This document shows, one piece after another, positions 23,601-33,104 of a stretch of DNA of 64,000 nt. The translations under genes and the position numbers were made by a program. The notes under the pieces are model-generated. The model had not been told where the DNA came from, searched no databases, and worked only from the letters and a program-made list of their open reading frames with translations. Numbering within the stretch: the stretch's first letter is position 1; each line of letters begins with the position of its first letter. Source of the stretch: Dolichospermum sp. LEGE 00240 (GTDB lineage: Bacteria > Cyanobacteriota > Cyanobacteriia > Cyanobacteriales > Nostocaceae); contig NZ_JADEVZ010000012.1 in assembly GCF_015207875.1 (NCBI RefSeq), positions 1-64,000 of the forward strand. Direction: 5' to 3'.

Positions 23601-24138
23601 GTTCCTGATAAAATGTCAAAGTGGTTTTGCCATAACTTTTTTGACGGCAGATTTCCCAGTTGGGGATGGTTAGTGGGGTCCAATCTTGGTGACGATGTTC
23701 GACTGCTATTTCTCCCTGGGAATCTAAAAGCTGATATTGAGCGATCGCTTGTAATACTGGTTCATATAATCCACTAGTATAAGGGGGGTCAAAATATATT
23801 CTGTCAAATTTTTGACCTGATAATTTTTTTAACTGTTGAGTAATATTTCCCCGCAATAGCTGAAATTTCTGTTCTGGTTTGGCTACCTGTTGCCAGTTTT
23901 CTTGGATAATGGCACAGGCTTGACTTGATTGTTCAATGCCAATGACGACGCTGGCTTCTCTACACAAAGCCTCCGCGCCCATAGAACCACTACCGGCGCA
24001 CAAATCTAACCAGCGACAACCACTGATTCTCCCCTGCCAAATATTAAACAATGCTTCCCGGACTCGCGCACTGGTAGGTCTGGTATGTTCACCTGGTAAG
24101 GTTTTCAGCAGACGATTCCCGTAAATTCTTAGACTCAT
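23581..24138 (-). CDS. rsmD: 16S rRNA (guanine-N2)-methyltransferase RsmD
   Basis: A 185-residue Rossmann methyltransferase. The SAM loop LDLCAGSGSMGAEAL starts at residue 44 (the canonical residue after LDL is F), and the catalytic DPPY is at residues 117-120. The N-terminus RIYGNRLLKTLPGEHTRPTS and ARVREALFNI is diagnostic for RsmD, which methylates G966 of 16S rRNA. The last five residues come from a heptamer repeat. It starts 164 bases after hisH on the same strand, in the petG/rsmD/hisH neighbourhood that I recall from other Nostocales. Confidence 0.92.
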   Translation of the reverse strand: MSLRIYGNRLLKTLPGEHTRPTSARVREALFNIWQGRISGCRWLDLCAGSGSMGAEALCREASVVIGIEQSSQACAIIQENWQQVAKPEQKFQLLRGNITQQLKKLSGQKFDRIYFDPPYTSGLYEPVLQAIAQYQLLDSQGEIAVEHRHQDWTPLTIPNWEICRQKSYGKTTLTFYQEQGIGDR

Positions 24139-24302
24139 TACTTATTGATCATCCAATTTTGGATTTTGGATTTCGGATTGATTCCAGAGATAAATCTGGA
24201 GACTTGTAGCATCCAGGAATTATTTATCATTAATCTTGAACTGATAGCTAGTAGCAGATGATTGTATCAAAGTTTCACACCTGAAAATATTGCAAACTTT
24301 TG

Positions 24303-24938
24303 TTAAGCAAAAACTTTTTCACGGACTTGAGCCACAAAATTAGAGAGGATTTGCAATCCCACATTTGATGATTTTTCAGGATGGAATTGGACAGCCATGA
24401 GATTATCATGAGCGATCGCTGCTGTAAAACTTTGATCACCATGAGTCACAGTCGCCGCCCGCACTTGGGGATTTGTGGGTTCAACATAGTAAGAATGGAC
24501 AAAATAAACCCAAGGATCTATAGGCAAATGTTCCCACAAAAGGTTTTTTGGTTGGTTAAGTTGGAGTTGATTCCAACCCATGTGGGGAATCGTCATCCCC
24601 GGTTGAGAACAAAAACGGCGGACTTTTCCTGGCACAATTCCTAGTCCTGGTAACGTTCCTTCGGTGCTGGATTCAAACAAAATTTGTAATCCTAAACAAA
24701 TACCCAAGAACGGTTTACCAGAGGCGATCGCATCCTTAATCGGTTGTTCCAAACCACGCGATCGCAAATGTTGTACCGCTGGATCAAATGCTCCCACCCC
24801 TGGCAAAACTATAGCATCTGCCTTTGCCAACTCTTGAGAACAATAAGTAACTAGAGGAGTTGCCCCAGCTTTTTCTAATCCTTTGCAAACAGAGTGCAAA
24901 TTTCCCATATCGTAATCAACAACTGCAATCACTGCCAT
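24303..24938 (-). CDS. hisH: Imidazole glycerol phosphate synthase subunit HisH
   Basis: A 211-residue glutamine amidotransferase that supplies ammonia to HisF in histidine synthesis. The class I triad is visible: Cys81 in GICLGLQILFES, then His186 and Glu188 in VQFHPEKSSNVG. The N-terminus VVDYDMGNLHSVCKGLEKAG and PGVGAFD at about residue 46 are typical. Length is normal. It is divergent from the peptidase gene at 25005, with a 66-base gap that must carry both promoters. Confidence 0.96.
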   Translation of the reverse strand: MAVIAVVDYDMGNLHSVCKGLEKAGATPLVTYCSQELAKADAIVLPGVGAFDPAVQHLRSRGLEQPIKDAIASGKPFLGICLGLQILFESSTEGTLPGLGIVPGKVRRFCSQPGMTIPHMGWNQLQLNQPKNLLWEHLPIDPWVYFVHSYYVEPTNPQVRAATVTHGDQSFTAAIAHDNLMAVQFHPEKSSNVGLQILSNFVAQVREKVFA

Positions 24939-25004
24939 TTAGCTGCTCCTTGTAAATTTATGAGGGAGGGCTTTTAATTATTCTAATTCTAATTATTATT
25001 TATA

Positions 25005-25538
25005 ATGCAAAAAAAAATACTATTAACTTCTTTTGACATTTGGTTAAGCCAACAAGAGTCGAATTCATCCGATGACTTGTTACTCGGACTAGCCAAAATG
25101 GCTTCACTCCCCCATGATTTAATTTTTTTGCCCCATTTACCGGTAGATGTGCAACTGGCAAGTTCTCGCGTCATTACCAAAATTAATGAACTCCAACCGG
25201 ATTACATTATCTGTTGTGGTATGGCTGCAAGTCGTTCCCAATTAAGCGTAGAAGTCCTTGCTCGTGGTACAAGCATCTCTATAAATTCCCCCGAAAATAT
25301 TTTCCAAACCAGCGTTGATCTCGAAAAATTATTAGTCGGAACAGCCGCAGTTGAGATTAGCTACGACTGTGGTAAGTTTGTCTGTGAGGGACTTTATTAT
25401 TCAGTCTTGGGCTATTTACACCACTCCCAACCGTCAATTAAGTGTATTTTTGTTCATGTCCCAATTTTAAACCCGGAAAATTCCCCAGAGATGATCGCTG
25501 ATTTCGTTTTGATCATGAATAACTTGGCACTTCTGTAG
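25005..25538 (+). CDS. Pyroglutamyl peptidase I-like (C15 family)
   Basis: A 177-residue protein with a C15 cysteine peptidase pattern: FLPHLPVDVQLASSRVITKI near residues 41-60, a likely nucleophile Cys127 in GKFVCEGLYYSVL, and His151 in FVHVPIL. The acidic member of the triad is less clear and may lie near Glu83. It is shorter than the 215-residue bacterial type. If active, it removes N-terminal pyroglutamate from peptides. It precedes a DUF3370 gene by 38 bases in the same direction. Confidence 0.7.
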   Translation: MQKKILLTSFDIWLSQQESNSSDDLLLGLAKMASLPHDLIFLPHLPVDVQLASSRVITKINELQPDYIICCGMAASRSQLSVEVLARGTSISINSPENIFQTSVDLEKLLVGTAAVEISYDCGKFVCEGLYYSVLGYLHHSQPSIKCIFVHVPILNPENSPEMIADFVLIMNNLALL

Positions 25539-25576
25539 AGAGATTAACGTCTGTTTAAACAAATTTACTCAGTATT

Positions 25577-26935
25577 ATGTTGCCACTATTACTTGCTTTC
25601 ACCCTTGCTCAAGCTACTCCTGCCACACCACCACCCGAAGAAATATTACAAATACAATCAGTCCGGCCTTTGCCGGGAAAATTGGATTCATTACCAGTAT
25701 TTAATAGCAATAGTCCAGAATTGGTATTAAAAGAAGGAATTTTACTTTCTACCTTTCCCGCAACGGGAAAAAAAGTCCCATCAGCCCATTTAGATTTTCC
25801 TTTGCGGGGACAATTTGATATTTTTGCCCATCATATTGCTAAAGCTGACCCACCAGAAGATTTACGTTCTTTGTACTTGGGCATCATCTTACATAACCCT
25901 GGTTCTCAACCAGTGACAGTCAATATATTGCAAGGTGCGAGTTATTTAAGTCAACCAGATGCCCCATTTAAAGAATTAGCATCCTTAATTCCCAATGACT
26001 TAGGCACAGTTTTTGCCGGTCCGGGGAGTCGGGTTATGTCTGATATTTTGAGAGGAAAAAGACAAGATATTTTCCCTCCCCAAATTGTTATTCCCCCAGG
26101 GGAAAGCCAAATGTTATTAAACTTACCCATTCCCGTGCAAGGATTAACACCCCCTTTAAATGGTCGGTCTACATATCTGCGACTGCGAAGCAATGGTAAT
26201 ATTTATGCCGCTAGTTTAGCGATGTTTGCCCGCACAAATACTGATGGTAGTGAGCGATCGCCGAATTTAGCAGAATGGCAAAATTTATTAGATAATGGTG
26301 AATTATCTACCCCTAGAGATAAGGTCCCCACAACCATCACTGGCAACAACAAACCGACAATTTACGGGCGTGTAGCCGGAGTATCTAAGGGTTCTCGATG
26401 GTTAGCAAATATAGTAGATGCACCGAAAAGCAAGTATTTAACTATTCCTCAACCTGGTGCAGCCTTTTCCTACGGTTTGAGTACCTTACATGGAGGAACA
26501 TTAGGCACAAATCAAATTCAAACCGCACGGATGTTAGTGCGTTATTCTGACACCGCTTATTACGCTCATGGCAATTATGGTATTCAATATAGTCTCAAGT
26601 TACCTTTATACAACAATACTCAAAATCCACAAACTGTGAGTGTTGCGATTCAAACTCCCCTCAAAGAAAATCAATTAAGTCAACCTGGACTGCGCTTTTT
26701 TAAGTTACCCACTCGTCAAATCTTTTTCCGAGGAACTGTACGCTTACGTTATCAAGATCAGGGAAAATGGCAAAATAAATTTGTACATTTAGTTCAAAAG
26801 CGCGGTGAATTAGGAGAACCATTAGTCTCATTAGATATAAAACCAGGAAATACATCTTTAGTCCAAGTTGACTTTCTGTATCCACCAGATGCTTCACCAC
26901 CACAGGTTTTAACAGTATCAACCCAAGCCAAGTAG
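25577..26935 (+). CDS. DUF3370 protein, probably exported
   Basis: A 452-residue protein of the cyanobacterial DUF3370 family. The N-terminus MLPLLLAFTLAQATPATPPP is a short signal-like sequence, followed by QSVRPLPGKLDSLPVFNSNS. Conserved blocks include AHLDFPLRGQFDIFAHHIAK, YLGIILHNPGSQPVTVNILQ, GPGSRVMSDILRGKRQDIFP and STLHGGTLGTNQIQTARMLV. It is predicted to be rich in beta strands and to work in the periplasm or at the cell surface. Function is unknown. A strong hairpin follows the stop. Confidence 0.8.
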   Translation: MLPLLLAFTLAQATPATPPPEEILQIQSVRPLPGKLDSLPVFNSNSPELVLKEGILLSTFPATGKKVPSAHLDFPLRGQFDIFAHHIAKADPPEDLRSLYLGIILHNPGSQPVTVNILQGASYLSQPDAPFKELASLIPNDLGTVFAGPGSRVMSDILRGKRQDIFPPQIVIPPGESQMLLNLPIPVQGLTPPLNGRSTYLRLRSNGNIYAASLAMFARTNTDGSERSPNLAEWQNLLDNGELSTPRDKVPTTITGNNKPTIYGRVAGVSKGSRWLANIVDAPKSKYLTIPQPGAAFSYGLSTLHGGTLGTNQIQTARMLVRYSDTAYYAHGNYGIQYSLKLPLYNNTQNPQTVSVAIQTPLKENQLSQPGLRFFKLPTRQIFFRGTVRLRYQDQGKWQNKFVHLVQKRGELGEPLVSLDIKPGNTSLVQVDFLYPPDASPPQVLTVSTQAK

Positions 26936-26954
26936 TTTAACATCACCAAGTCAG

Positions 26955-26983
26955 ATCCCCGACTTCTTAAAGAAGTTGGGGAT
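26955..26983 (+). terminator. Hairpin terminator after the DUF3370 gene
   Basis: ATCCCCGACTTCT pairs with AGAAGTTGGGGAT over 13 bp (one G-T) with a three-base loop, followed by ATTTTG. It begins 20 bases after the stop codon. The same GATCCCCGACTTC arm occurs at 58398-58457, so the hairpin is also a member of a repeat family. Confidence 0.6.
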
Positions 26984-26999
26984 ATTTTGATATCTTTAT

Positions 27000-27225
27000 T
27001 ATTCAGGACTTACGCATTGACAGGATAAACCAAATATACCTGAGTTCGGTGTTAGGAGTTATGATTTTTTCAACGAGATCATCAGGATTTGAGACTCATA
27101 TTTGGGGCAGTTTTCCAAAAATTATCTTATGTCGAACTCAGGTGCTAATAATACAAGGACGGGCAAGATGCCCATCCCACATCCCACAAGATTGGATCAT
27201 CTTTTTTGTGGAGTTCTCTTACTCA
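27000..27225. repeat. Dispersed-repeat fragments
   Basis: The spacer after the terminator contains CAGGACTTACGCATTGACAG (an AGGACTTACGCA motif also seen inverted at 501-514) and ACGGGCAAGATGCCCATCCC, a hairpin repeat (GGGCAAGATGCCC). Two frames of about 60-74 residues read through these repeats and are not considered genes. Confidence 0.45.
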
Positions 27226-28158
27226 TTACCTGGCATTCAAGATTTCATCATCTACAGAAAAATCAACTTCTAATTGATCTTTTCCACTGATTAAATAATC
27301 ATTTTCTAAAGAATCTTTTAAACCAGAAATTAAATCATACTTAGGTTGCCAATTTAATTCTATTTGCGCTTTATTCACTGATGCAAAGAAATGTTGCACC
27401 CGCATAGGAAAAGCCTTGCGTTTACCGAAATCAAACTTTTTCGGATCATAATGAACGACTTTCACATCATTGGCAGATTTACCAGCAGCCACAGCACAAG
27501 CGCGGGCTAAACCGTCGAAAGTGACAAAGCGATCGCCCGAAATATTATAAATCTCTCCAATCGCCTTTTCATTACCAATTATCTGGGTCATCGCTTGAGC
27601 TAAATCCCAGACATGGCCAAGCTGAGTGATGTGCATACCATTTCCGGGAATACAAATCGGGCGATCGCGCACAATTCTCTCAAAAAACCAACTTTCCAAA
27701 GGATTATAATTTTGCGGTCCGTAGATATAAGTAGGACGAATAGAAGTAAAAGGAATTCCTAACTGCTTGAGGTAAGCTTCCGTTTCCTGTTTGCCCTGGT
27801 GACGACTCTTAGGATCAACAGCATCCCCTTCTAAATGGGGCATTTGGTCAGATTTGAGGTAAACACCCGCAGAACTCATGTACACAAAATGTTTGACCCG
27901 TCCTTGAAAAATTTCCGCCAGAGGTTGTGTATCCGTGAGTTCCCGACCATTATTGTCAAAAACGACATCAAAACTTGCTGATGCTAACTTTTCTTGAAGT
28001 TGAGTTGAGTTAGTGCGATCGCCGATAATTTGTCCTACCCCTGAAGGCGCAGCATGATTACCACGATTGAACAAAACCACCTCATGCCCAGCCTTCACCA
28101 GTAATTCAGTCAAATACACCCCAATAAACCGAGTTCCACCGATAACCAGAATCCGCAT
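27226..28158 (-). CDS. NAD-dependent epimerase-like protein, CSP41-like
   Basis: A 310-residue short-chain dehydrogenase/epimerase-fold protein. GGTRFIGVYL at residues 7-16 is the dinucleotide loop; the usual catalytic Tyr-x3-Lys is not evident after FVYMSSAGVYL. Stretches SIRPTYIYGPQNYNPLESWF, HITQLGHVWDLAQAM and EIYNISGDRFVTFDGLARAC match the cyanobacterial relatives of chloroplast CSP41, an RNA-binding protein. It probably acts in RNA metabolism or as a sugar epimerase. It is a single gene with the start ATG at 28158. Confidence 0.75.
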   Translation of the reverse strand: MRILVIGGTRFIGVYLTELLVKAGHEVVLFNRGNHAAPSGVGQIIGDRTNSTQLQEKLASASFDVVFDNNGRELTDTQPLAEIFQGRVKHFVYMSSAGVYLKSDQMPHLEGDAVDPKSRHQGKQETEAYLKQLGIPFTSIRPTYIYGPQNYNPLESWFFERIVRDRPICIPGNGMHITQLGHVWDLAQAMTQIIGNEKAIGEIYNISGDRFVTFDGLARACAVAAGKSANDVKVVHYDPKKFDFGKRKAFPMRVQHFFASVNKAQIELNWQPKYDLISGLKDSLENDYLISGKDQLEVDFSVDDEILNAR

Positions 28159-28451
28159 AACTTTCTAATTCCTCAATAAAAATCACCCTTATCTGTAGAG
28201 GTTATCAGGTTGTAGTATCACTAGAGGAACATCTTTTGCTAGGATTATATCTTCTATTCAATCTAGAGATTTTCCTACGTCTGGATCACAGTGAGGAATA
28301 TTTAATATAGCGGTATGCAGTTGGATGAGAACATAAACTTGTCATAGAACTTAGGCAGCACAAGACTTTAAACTCTGTCACCTGTCACCTGTCACCTGCT
28401 ATATCACCTCATGAAAATAGCCTAATTACCTTCCACCCATTCAACTTAACC
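28159..28451. other. Spacer between CSP41-like gene and GT4 gene
   Basis: A 293-base spacer between divergent genes, so it must hold both promoters. Three copies of the CTGTCAC heptamer lie at 28376-28398. I see no other structure. Confidence 0.5.
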
Positions 28452-29594
28452 GTGTCCCTAGAATATGCCTTAGTTCATGAGTGGTTAACCCCTCAAGCCA
28501 CAGGAGGTTCAGAACTCGTAGTCCAGGAAATATTAAATCACATTGACGCTGATTTATACGCCCTGATAGATTTTGAATCCAGCAATCCAGAAAGTTACCT
28601 GTACAAACGTCAAATTGGCACAACGTTTTTACAGAAATTTCCCCAAGCCCGTCAAGGAGTCCAAAAATATTTACCCCTATTACCCTTGGCTATTGAGCAA
28701 TTGGATTTGCGAGAATATGAAGTCATCTTATCTTCATCTCATGCTGTAGCTAAAGGAGTCTTAACCACCCCGAATCAATTGCATATCTGTTATAGCCATA
28801 GCCCCATGCGCTACGCTTGGGATTTAACCTTTGATTATCTCAAGCAAAGCAAACTAGGGCAAGGAGCAGTCGGCTGGATCACCCGCCAAATCCTCCATAA
28901 TTTGCGGCAATGGGACGTAATTAGTGCCAATCGAGTAGATTACTTCATTGCCAACTCCCAACACACAGCCAGACGGATTTGGCGTTGCTATCGTCGAGAA
29001 GCAACCGTCATCTATCCACCGGTTAACCTAGATGAGTGTCTCTTTTCCTCGGAAAAAGAGGATTTTTACCTGATAGTTTCTCGATTAGTCAGTTATAAAC
29101 AAGTTTCCTTAATTGTTGAGGCCTTTAATCACCTAAAAAAACCCTTGATCATTATTGGCACAGGTCCGCAAATGAACAAACTACAGGAAATAGCCCAACC
29201 ACATATTCAAATCTTAGGATGGCAACCCGATCATATCGTCAAAAATTATATGTCCCGTGCCAAAGCCTTTGTTTATGCAGCTTGCGAAGACTTTGGCATT
29301 GCCCTAGTTGAAGCCCAAGCCTGTGGAACTCCCGTAATTGCATACCGTGCAGGTGGTGCATTAGAAACAGTTAGAGATATTCAGACACATCCTGATACAG
29401 GAACTGGTATATTATTTAAAATCCAAACAGTAGGAGCTTTAGTAGATGCCGTAGAAAAATTTGTAGATCAGCAACATTTATACAGTCATGAGTATATACA
29501 AACACACGCTAATCAATTTTCTCGCCAGGTTTTTGCAGAACGTTATCTCAGTTTTGTGAATGAATGCCGTGAAAAAGGAGTTTACAGACGGTAA
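28452..29594 (+). CDS. Family 4 glycosyltransferase
   Basis: A 380-residue GT4-type retaining glycosyltransferase starting with GTG at 28452 (SLEYALVHEWLTPQATGGSE). Seen: the donor-binding loop KEDFYLIVSRLVSYKQVSLI and the EX7E motif Glu279-x7-Glu287 in CEDFGIALVEAQACGTPVIA. The nucleotide donor is probably GDP-mannose or a similar sugar. It is the first gene of a polysaccharide set, 109 bases before the priming transferase, and fits capsule, O-antigen or heterocyst-envelope polysaccharide synthesis. Confidence 0.88.
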   Translation: MSLEYALVHEWLTPQATGGSELVVQEILNHIDADLYALIDFESSNPESYLYKRQIGTTFLQKFPQARQGVQKYLPLLPLAIEQLDLREYEVILSSSHAVAKGVLTTPNQLHICYSHSPMRYAWDLTFDYLKQSKLGQGAVGWITRQILHNLRQWDVISANRVDYFIANSQHTARRIWRCYRREATVIYPPVNLDECLFSSEKEDFYLIVSRLVSYKQVSLIVEAFNHLKKPLIIIGTGPQMNKLQEIAQPHIQILGWQPDHIVKNYMSRAKAFVYAACEDFGIALVEAQACGTPVIAYRAGGALETVRDIQTHPDTGTGILFKIQTVGALVDAVEKFVDQQHLYSHEYIQTHANQFSRQVFAERYLSFVNECREKGVYRR

Positions 29595-29703
29595 ACATCA
29601 GCCTTTTGTATTTATTTTCTCAGAAGACAGGAAATTTTTCCTCAAAATTACTGCCTTTTAGCTTTAAGATCGGGACTATGTGTGGTGTGGATTATAAAGG
29701 AGT

Positions 29704-30465
29704 ATGATGACTGCCCAGAGTTCACTCCTCTCCGGCAAGCGGTACCCGCGGAAGGATAACAGTACATCTATGACTGTTTTATCAAAACGTGGTCAAAAAG
29801 TTAAACAGCCAAAGGTGAAATCCAGAAGTTTATCTTTTCAGGGTTTATACGGAGAGTTCTTTAAACGACTGTTTGATATAGTTTTTTCATTGTCGGTCTT
29901 GATTTTGTTTTCTCCCATTTACATGATATTGGCTTTATTGATAGCCATAAGCTCCAAAGGTCCGATTTTTTATGTTCAAGAACGGGTAGGCAAAAACTAC
30001 CGCAGCTTTAATTGTATTAAGTTTCGCACTATGGTCAACAATGCCGACGAAATTCTCGTCGAAATGATGGCCACATCACCTAGCTTGCGAGCAGAATTTG
30101 AAGACAACTTTAAGCTGAAAACAGACCCAAGAATCACTAAAATTGGCCATTTTTTGCGAATTACTAGCTTAGATGAATTTCCCCAATTTTGGAATGTTCT
30201 CAAAGGAGATATGAGTGTAGTTGGGCCAAGACCTTTAGTGGCAGAAGAATTAACCAAATATGGTGATTATATCAATCATGTTTTAACGATTCGTCCTGGA
30301 ATTACTGGTTTGTGGCAAGTATCTGGACGGAATGATATTCCCTATCCTCGCCGGGTGCAAATAGACCTACATTATGTCAATTTTAGGAATTTTTGGCTCG
30401 ATTTGTGGATTATCCTCAAAACAATTAATGTTGTTATCATGCCCAAAAATAAAGGAGCTTACTAA
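29704..30465 (+). CDS. Priming sugar transferase (polyprenyl glycosylphosphotransferase)
   Basis: A 253-residue membrane enzyme that links the first sugar phosphate to undecaprenyl phosphate. RBS AAAGGAG lies just before the ATG at 29704; an ATG at 29707 or 29770 would shorten a basic, low-complexity N-terminus. The hydrophobic hairpin is at about 56-82 (RLFDIVFSLSVLILFSPIYM). The catalytic domain follows: ERVGKNYRSFNCIKFRTM, RITSLDEFPQFWNVLKGDMS, VGPRPL and RPGITGLWQVSGRN. The undecaprenyl acceptor is inferred from the family. Confidence 0.92.
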   Translation: MMTAQSSLLSGKRYPRKDNSTSMTVLSKRGQKVKQPKVKSRSLSFQGLYGEFFKRLFDIVFSLSVLILFSPIYMILALLIAISSKGPIFYVQERVGKNYRSFNCIKFRTMVNNADEILVEMMATSPSLRAEFEDNFKLKTDPRITKIGHFLRITSLDEFPQFWNVLKGDMSVVGPRPLVAEELTKYGDYINHVLTIRPGITGLWQVSGRNDIPYPRRVQIDLHYVNFRNFWLDLWIILKTINVVIMPKNKGAY

Positions 30466-30534
30466 GTAAGTACACCAATTCCCTCTCATGGGGCAACATT
30501 ATGCCCCAAAAACCATTTTTGACAGCAGGCAATA

Positions 30535-30667
30535 GGGAAGAGGCAATAGGCAATAGGCAATAGGCAATAGGGAAGAGGGTTTGGGCGATTTTACTTTTCT
30601 TTACACAGATTGGTTTTATTGTGTTCACCTACTTACACACTTTAGTTTTATTCTGTTCACCTACTTA
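30535..30667. repeat. Heptamer repeat joined to a broken MITE-like element
   Basis: AATAGGC heptamers (30535-30570) run into TTTGGGCGATTTTACTTTTC, TTTACACAG and GTGTTCACCTACTTA, the right end of the TAAGTAGGT element. A second, shorter right end (TTTAGTTTTATTCTGTTCAC) follows at 30636-30667. The left half of the element is missing. The remaining spacer to 30860 holds nothing recognisable. Confidence 0.65.
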
Positions 30668-30860
30668 AAATCAGGAATACTAATTGACATAACCCTATAA
30701 TTATTTGTTAAATTGTTTTTTAACCAAAATATTTGTTGAACCTGATTTAATAGCGACTAAATATTTGCAGCCTGACTATTGGGCAGTTATGTCACTTAGA
30801 TGCTAATTTATATCAGACCGTTTGTAATCTTCAACTAAAAACAACAAGACATCACCAAGC

Positions 30861-31940
30861 ATGACACAAAGAAAACGGGCTTTAATTACTGGTATTACTG
30901 GCCAAGATGGTTCTTATTTAACCGAACTTCTACTAGAACAAGGTTATGAAGTCCACGGAATTATTCGCCGTACTTCCACCTTTAACACAGACAGAATTGA
31001 TCACATGTATGAAGATCCTCATAACGAGGGCGCAAGGCTATTTCTTCACTATGGTGATTTGACAGACGGAACAACTCTGCGACGAATTTTAGAAGAAGTC
31101 CAACCTACAGAAATTTATAATTTAGGCGCTCAATCCCACGTTAGGGTAAGTTTTGATTCACCTGAATATACAGTAGATGCTGTAGGTATGGGGACATTAC
31201 GTTTATTAGAAGCTATCCGCGATTATCAACAGCGGACTGGGATTGAAGTCCGGTTCTATCAAGCTGGTTCTTCGGAAATGTATGGTTTGGTGCAAGCAGT
31301 TCCCCAAAGTGAAACCACACCTTTTTATCCCCGCAGTCCCTACGCTTGTGCTAAGGTATACGCCCACTGGCAAACTATAAATTACCGCGAATCTTACAAT
31401 TTATTTGCTTGTAACGGCATTCTTTTTAACCATGAATCTCCAAGACGGGGAGAAACATTTGTTACTCGCAAAATTACTAGAGCAGTAGCCCGCATTGTTG
31501 CTGGTAAACAAAAAAATATCTACATGGGTAATTTGGACTCCAAGAGAGATTGGGGCTATGCGAAAGACTACGTAAAAGCTATGTGGTTGATGTTGCAACA
31601 AGAGCAACCGGATGATTATGTGGTCGCTACAGGTGAAACCCATTCAGTGAAGGAGTTTCTGGAGTTAGCATTTAGTTATGTTAATCTCGATTGGCAGAAA
31701 TACGTTGAATTTGATCAACGCTATTTGCGTCCTGCTGAAGTGGATTTATTAATTGGTGATCCCACTAAGGCCCAGCAGAAATTAGGCTGGCAACCATCGG
31801 TAACATTTAAAGAACTGGTGGCGCTAATGGTAGAAGCTGATTTACAAGCTGTGGGTTGTACTTCCTCCAATGGGAATGGTGGAAAACAAATTCAAGATAT
31901 TGCTACTACCCGTCAAGAATTGGGATCTCTACACTTTTAA
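30861..31940 (+). CDS. gmd: GDP-mannose 4,6-dehydratase
   Basis: A 359-residue enzyme that converts GDP-mannose to GDP-4-keto-6-deoxymannose, the first step to GDP-fucose. Seen: [20 protein letters not shown] at 11-30 (NADP loop), [12 protein letters not shown], Tyr161-x3-Lys165 in [12 protein letters not shown], and [20 protein letters not shown]. It is followed after 20 bases by fcl, which completes the pathway, and the two are in one operon. Confidence 0.95.
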   Translation: MTQRKRALITGITGQDGSYLTELLLEQGYEVHGIIRRTSTFNTDRIDHMYEDPHNEGARLFLHYGDLTDGTTLRRILEEVQPTEIYNLGAQSHVRVSFDSPEYTVDAVGMGTLRLLEAIRDYQQRTGIEVRFYQAGSSEMYGLVQAVPQSETTPFYPRSPYACAKVYAHWQTINYRESYNLFACNGILFNHESPRRGETFVTRKITRAVARIVAGKQKNIYMGNLDSKRDWGYAKDYVKAMWLMLQQEQPDDYVVATGETHSVKEFLELAFSYVNLDWQKYVEFDQRYLRPAEVDLLIGDPTKAQQKLGWQPSVTFKELVALMVEADLQAVGCTSSNGNGGKQIQDIATTRQELGSLHF

Positions 31941-31960
31941 TTCCGATCAAGGATAATAAT

Positions 31961-32905
31961 ATGACAGCCTTAGAATTAGAAAATAAACGGATTCTTGTCA
32001 CCGGTGGGGCGGGTTTTCTCGGCCGTCAAGTTATAGATCAATTGTGTCAGCATGGCGCTAATCGTGAGAAGATTACAGTGACGCGATCGCACGACTGTGA
32101 TCTGCGAGTATGGGAAAATTGCCAACGGGCAGTAGACCAACAGGATATTATCATTCACTTAGCCGCCCATGTTGGTGGAATTGGTTTAAATCGGGAAAAA
32201 CCCGGCGAGTTATTTTACGATAACTTGATCATGGGGACTCAGTTAATTCATGCAGCTTATCAACAGGGGATAGAAAAGTTTGTCTGTGTAGGAACTATTT
32301 GCGCTTATCCTAAATTTACCCCTGTACCATTTAAAGAAGATGACATCTGGAATGGTTATCCAGAAGAAACTAACGCCCCCTATGGAATTGCGAAAAAAGC
32401 CCTGTTGGTACAATTGCAATCTTATCGTCAGCAGTATGGGTTTAATGGTATTTACCTGTTACCTGTAAACTTGTATGGACCCGAAGACAACTTCAATCCC
32501 AGCAGTTCTCATGTAATTCCCGCTTTAATTCGTAAAGTGCAAGAAGCCCAAGCAAGGGGAGAAAAGCAACTTCCTGTTTGGGGTGATGGTTCTCCTACCC
32601 GTGAATTTTTGTATTCTACAGATGCAGCACTGGGAATAGTCATGGGAACTCAGTTTTATAATGATGCTGAACCCGTCAATTTAGGAACTGGTTACGAGAT
32701 ATCCATTAAAGACTTAATCACCCTAATTTGCGAATTGATGGAGTATGAGGGGGAAATTGTCTGGGAAACCGACAAACCCAATGGTCAACCCCGTCGTTGT
32801 TTAGATACGGAAAGGGCAAAACAGGCTTTTGGTTTTACTGCTGAGGTAGAATTTAGAACAGGTTTAAAGAATACTATTGATTGGTGGCGCGAAAACGCCG
32901 CATAG
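31961..32905 (+). CDS. fcl: GDP-L-fucose synthase
   Basis: This epimerase/reductase turns GDP-4-keto-6-deoxymannose into GDP-L-fucose. The ATG at 31961 (MTALELENKRILVTGGAGFL) is preferred: it has a CAAGGA upstream and a proper start, whereas an upstream frame extends into gmd. Seen: GGAGFLGRQV, Tyr141-x3-Lys145 in NAPYGIAKKALL, and LYGPEDNFNPSSSHVIPALI. Length 314 residues. It lies 20 bases after gmd. Confidence 0.95.
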   Translation: MTALELENKRILVTGGAGFLGRQVIDQLCQHGANREKITVTRSHDCDLRVWENCQRAVDQQDIIIHLAAHVGGIGLNREKPGELFYDNLIMGTQLIHAAYQQGIEKFVCVGTICAYPKFTPVPFKEDDIWNGYPEETNAPYGIAKKALLVQLQSYRQQYGFNGIYLLPVNLYGPEDNFNPSSSHVIPALIRKVQEAQARGEKQLPVWGDGSPTREFLYSTDAALGIVMGTQFYNDAEPVNLGTGYEISIKDLITLICELMEYEGEIVWETDKPNGQPRRCLDTERAKQAFGFTAEVEFRTGLKNTIDWWRENAA

Positions 32906-32927
32906 AAATAGTCCTGGCGAATAATAG

Positions 32928-33070
32928 TCCCGGCGAATAAAATTCGCGGCTACACAAACAAAGTCCGCCTTCGCGGACTCAATAAAAACAGAAAATTTGA
33001 ACCCACGTATCCCTTACGGGATAGAAGGAATAGGTGGGTTTTGTCTATGTAGACGCGGTTTCTGACCGCC
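32928..33070 (+). repeat. Two-hairpin dispersed repeat, copy B, with a nested insert
   Basis: Same element as at 13946. In the second hairpin the bases AACCCACG and AGGTGGGTT are separated by an extra piece containing the small palindrome TATCCCTTACGGGATA. So one repeat appears inserted into the loop of another. Confidence 0.8.
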
Positions 33071-33104
33071 AAGTTAATTAAAATTCAAAATAATTGCATC
33101 AGCT

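Noticed and set aside
23496-23777. 93-residue plus-strand frame after petG
   Set aside because: It reads out of tandem repeats and then antisense to rsmD.
27049-27290. Two overlapping plus-strand frames of 62-74 residues
   Set aside because: They read through dispersed repeats (ACGGGCAAGATGCCCATCCC) and overlap the 3' end of the CSP41-like gene.
28452-32905. Heterocyst envelope polysaccharide (hep) cluster
   Set aside because: The gene types fit, but no hepA/hepB-like ABC transporter or other diagnostic gene is present here, so only a general exopolysaccharide role is claimed.
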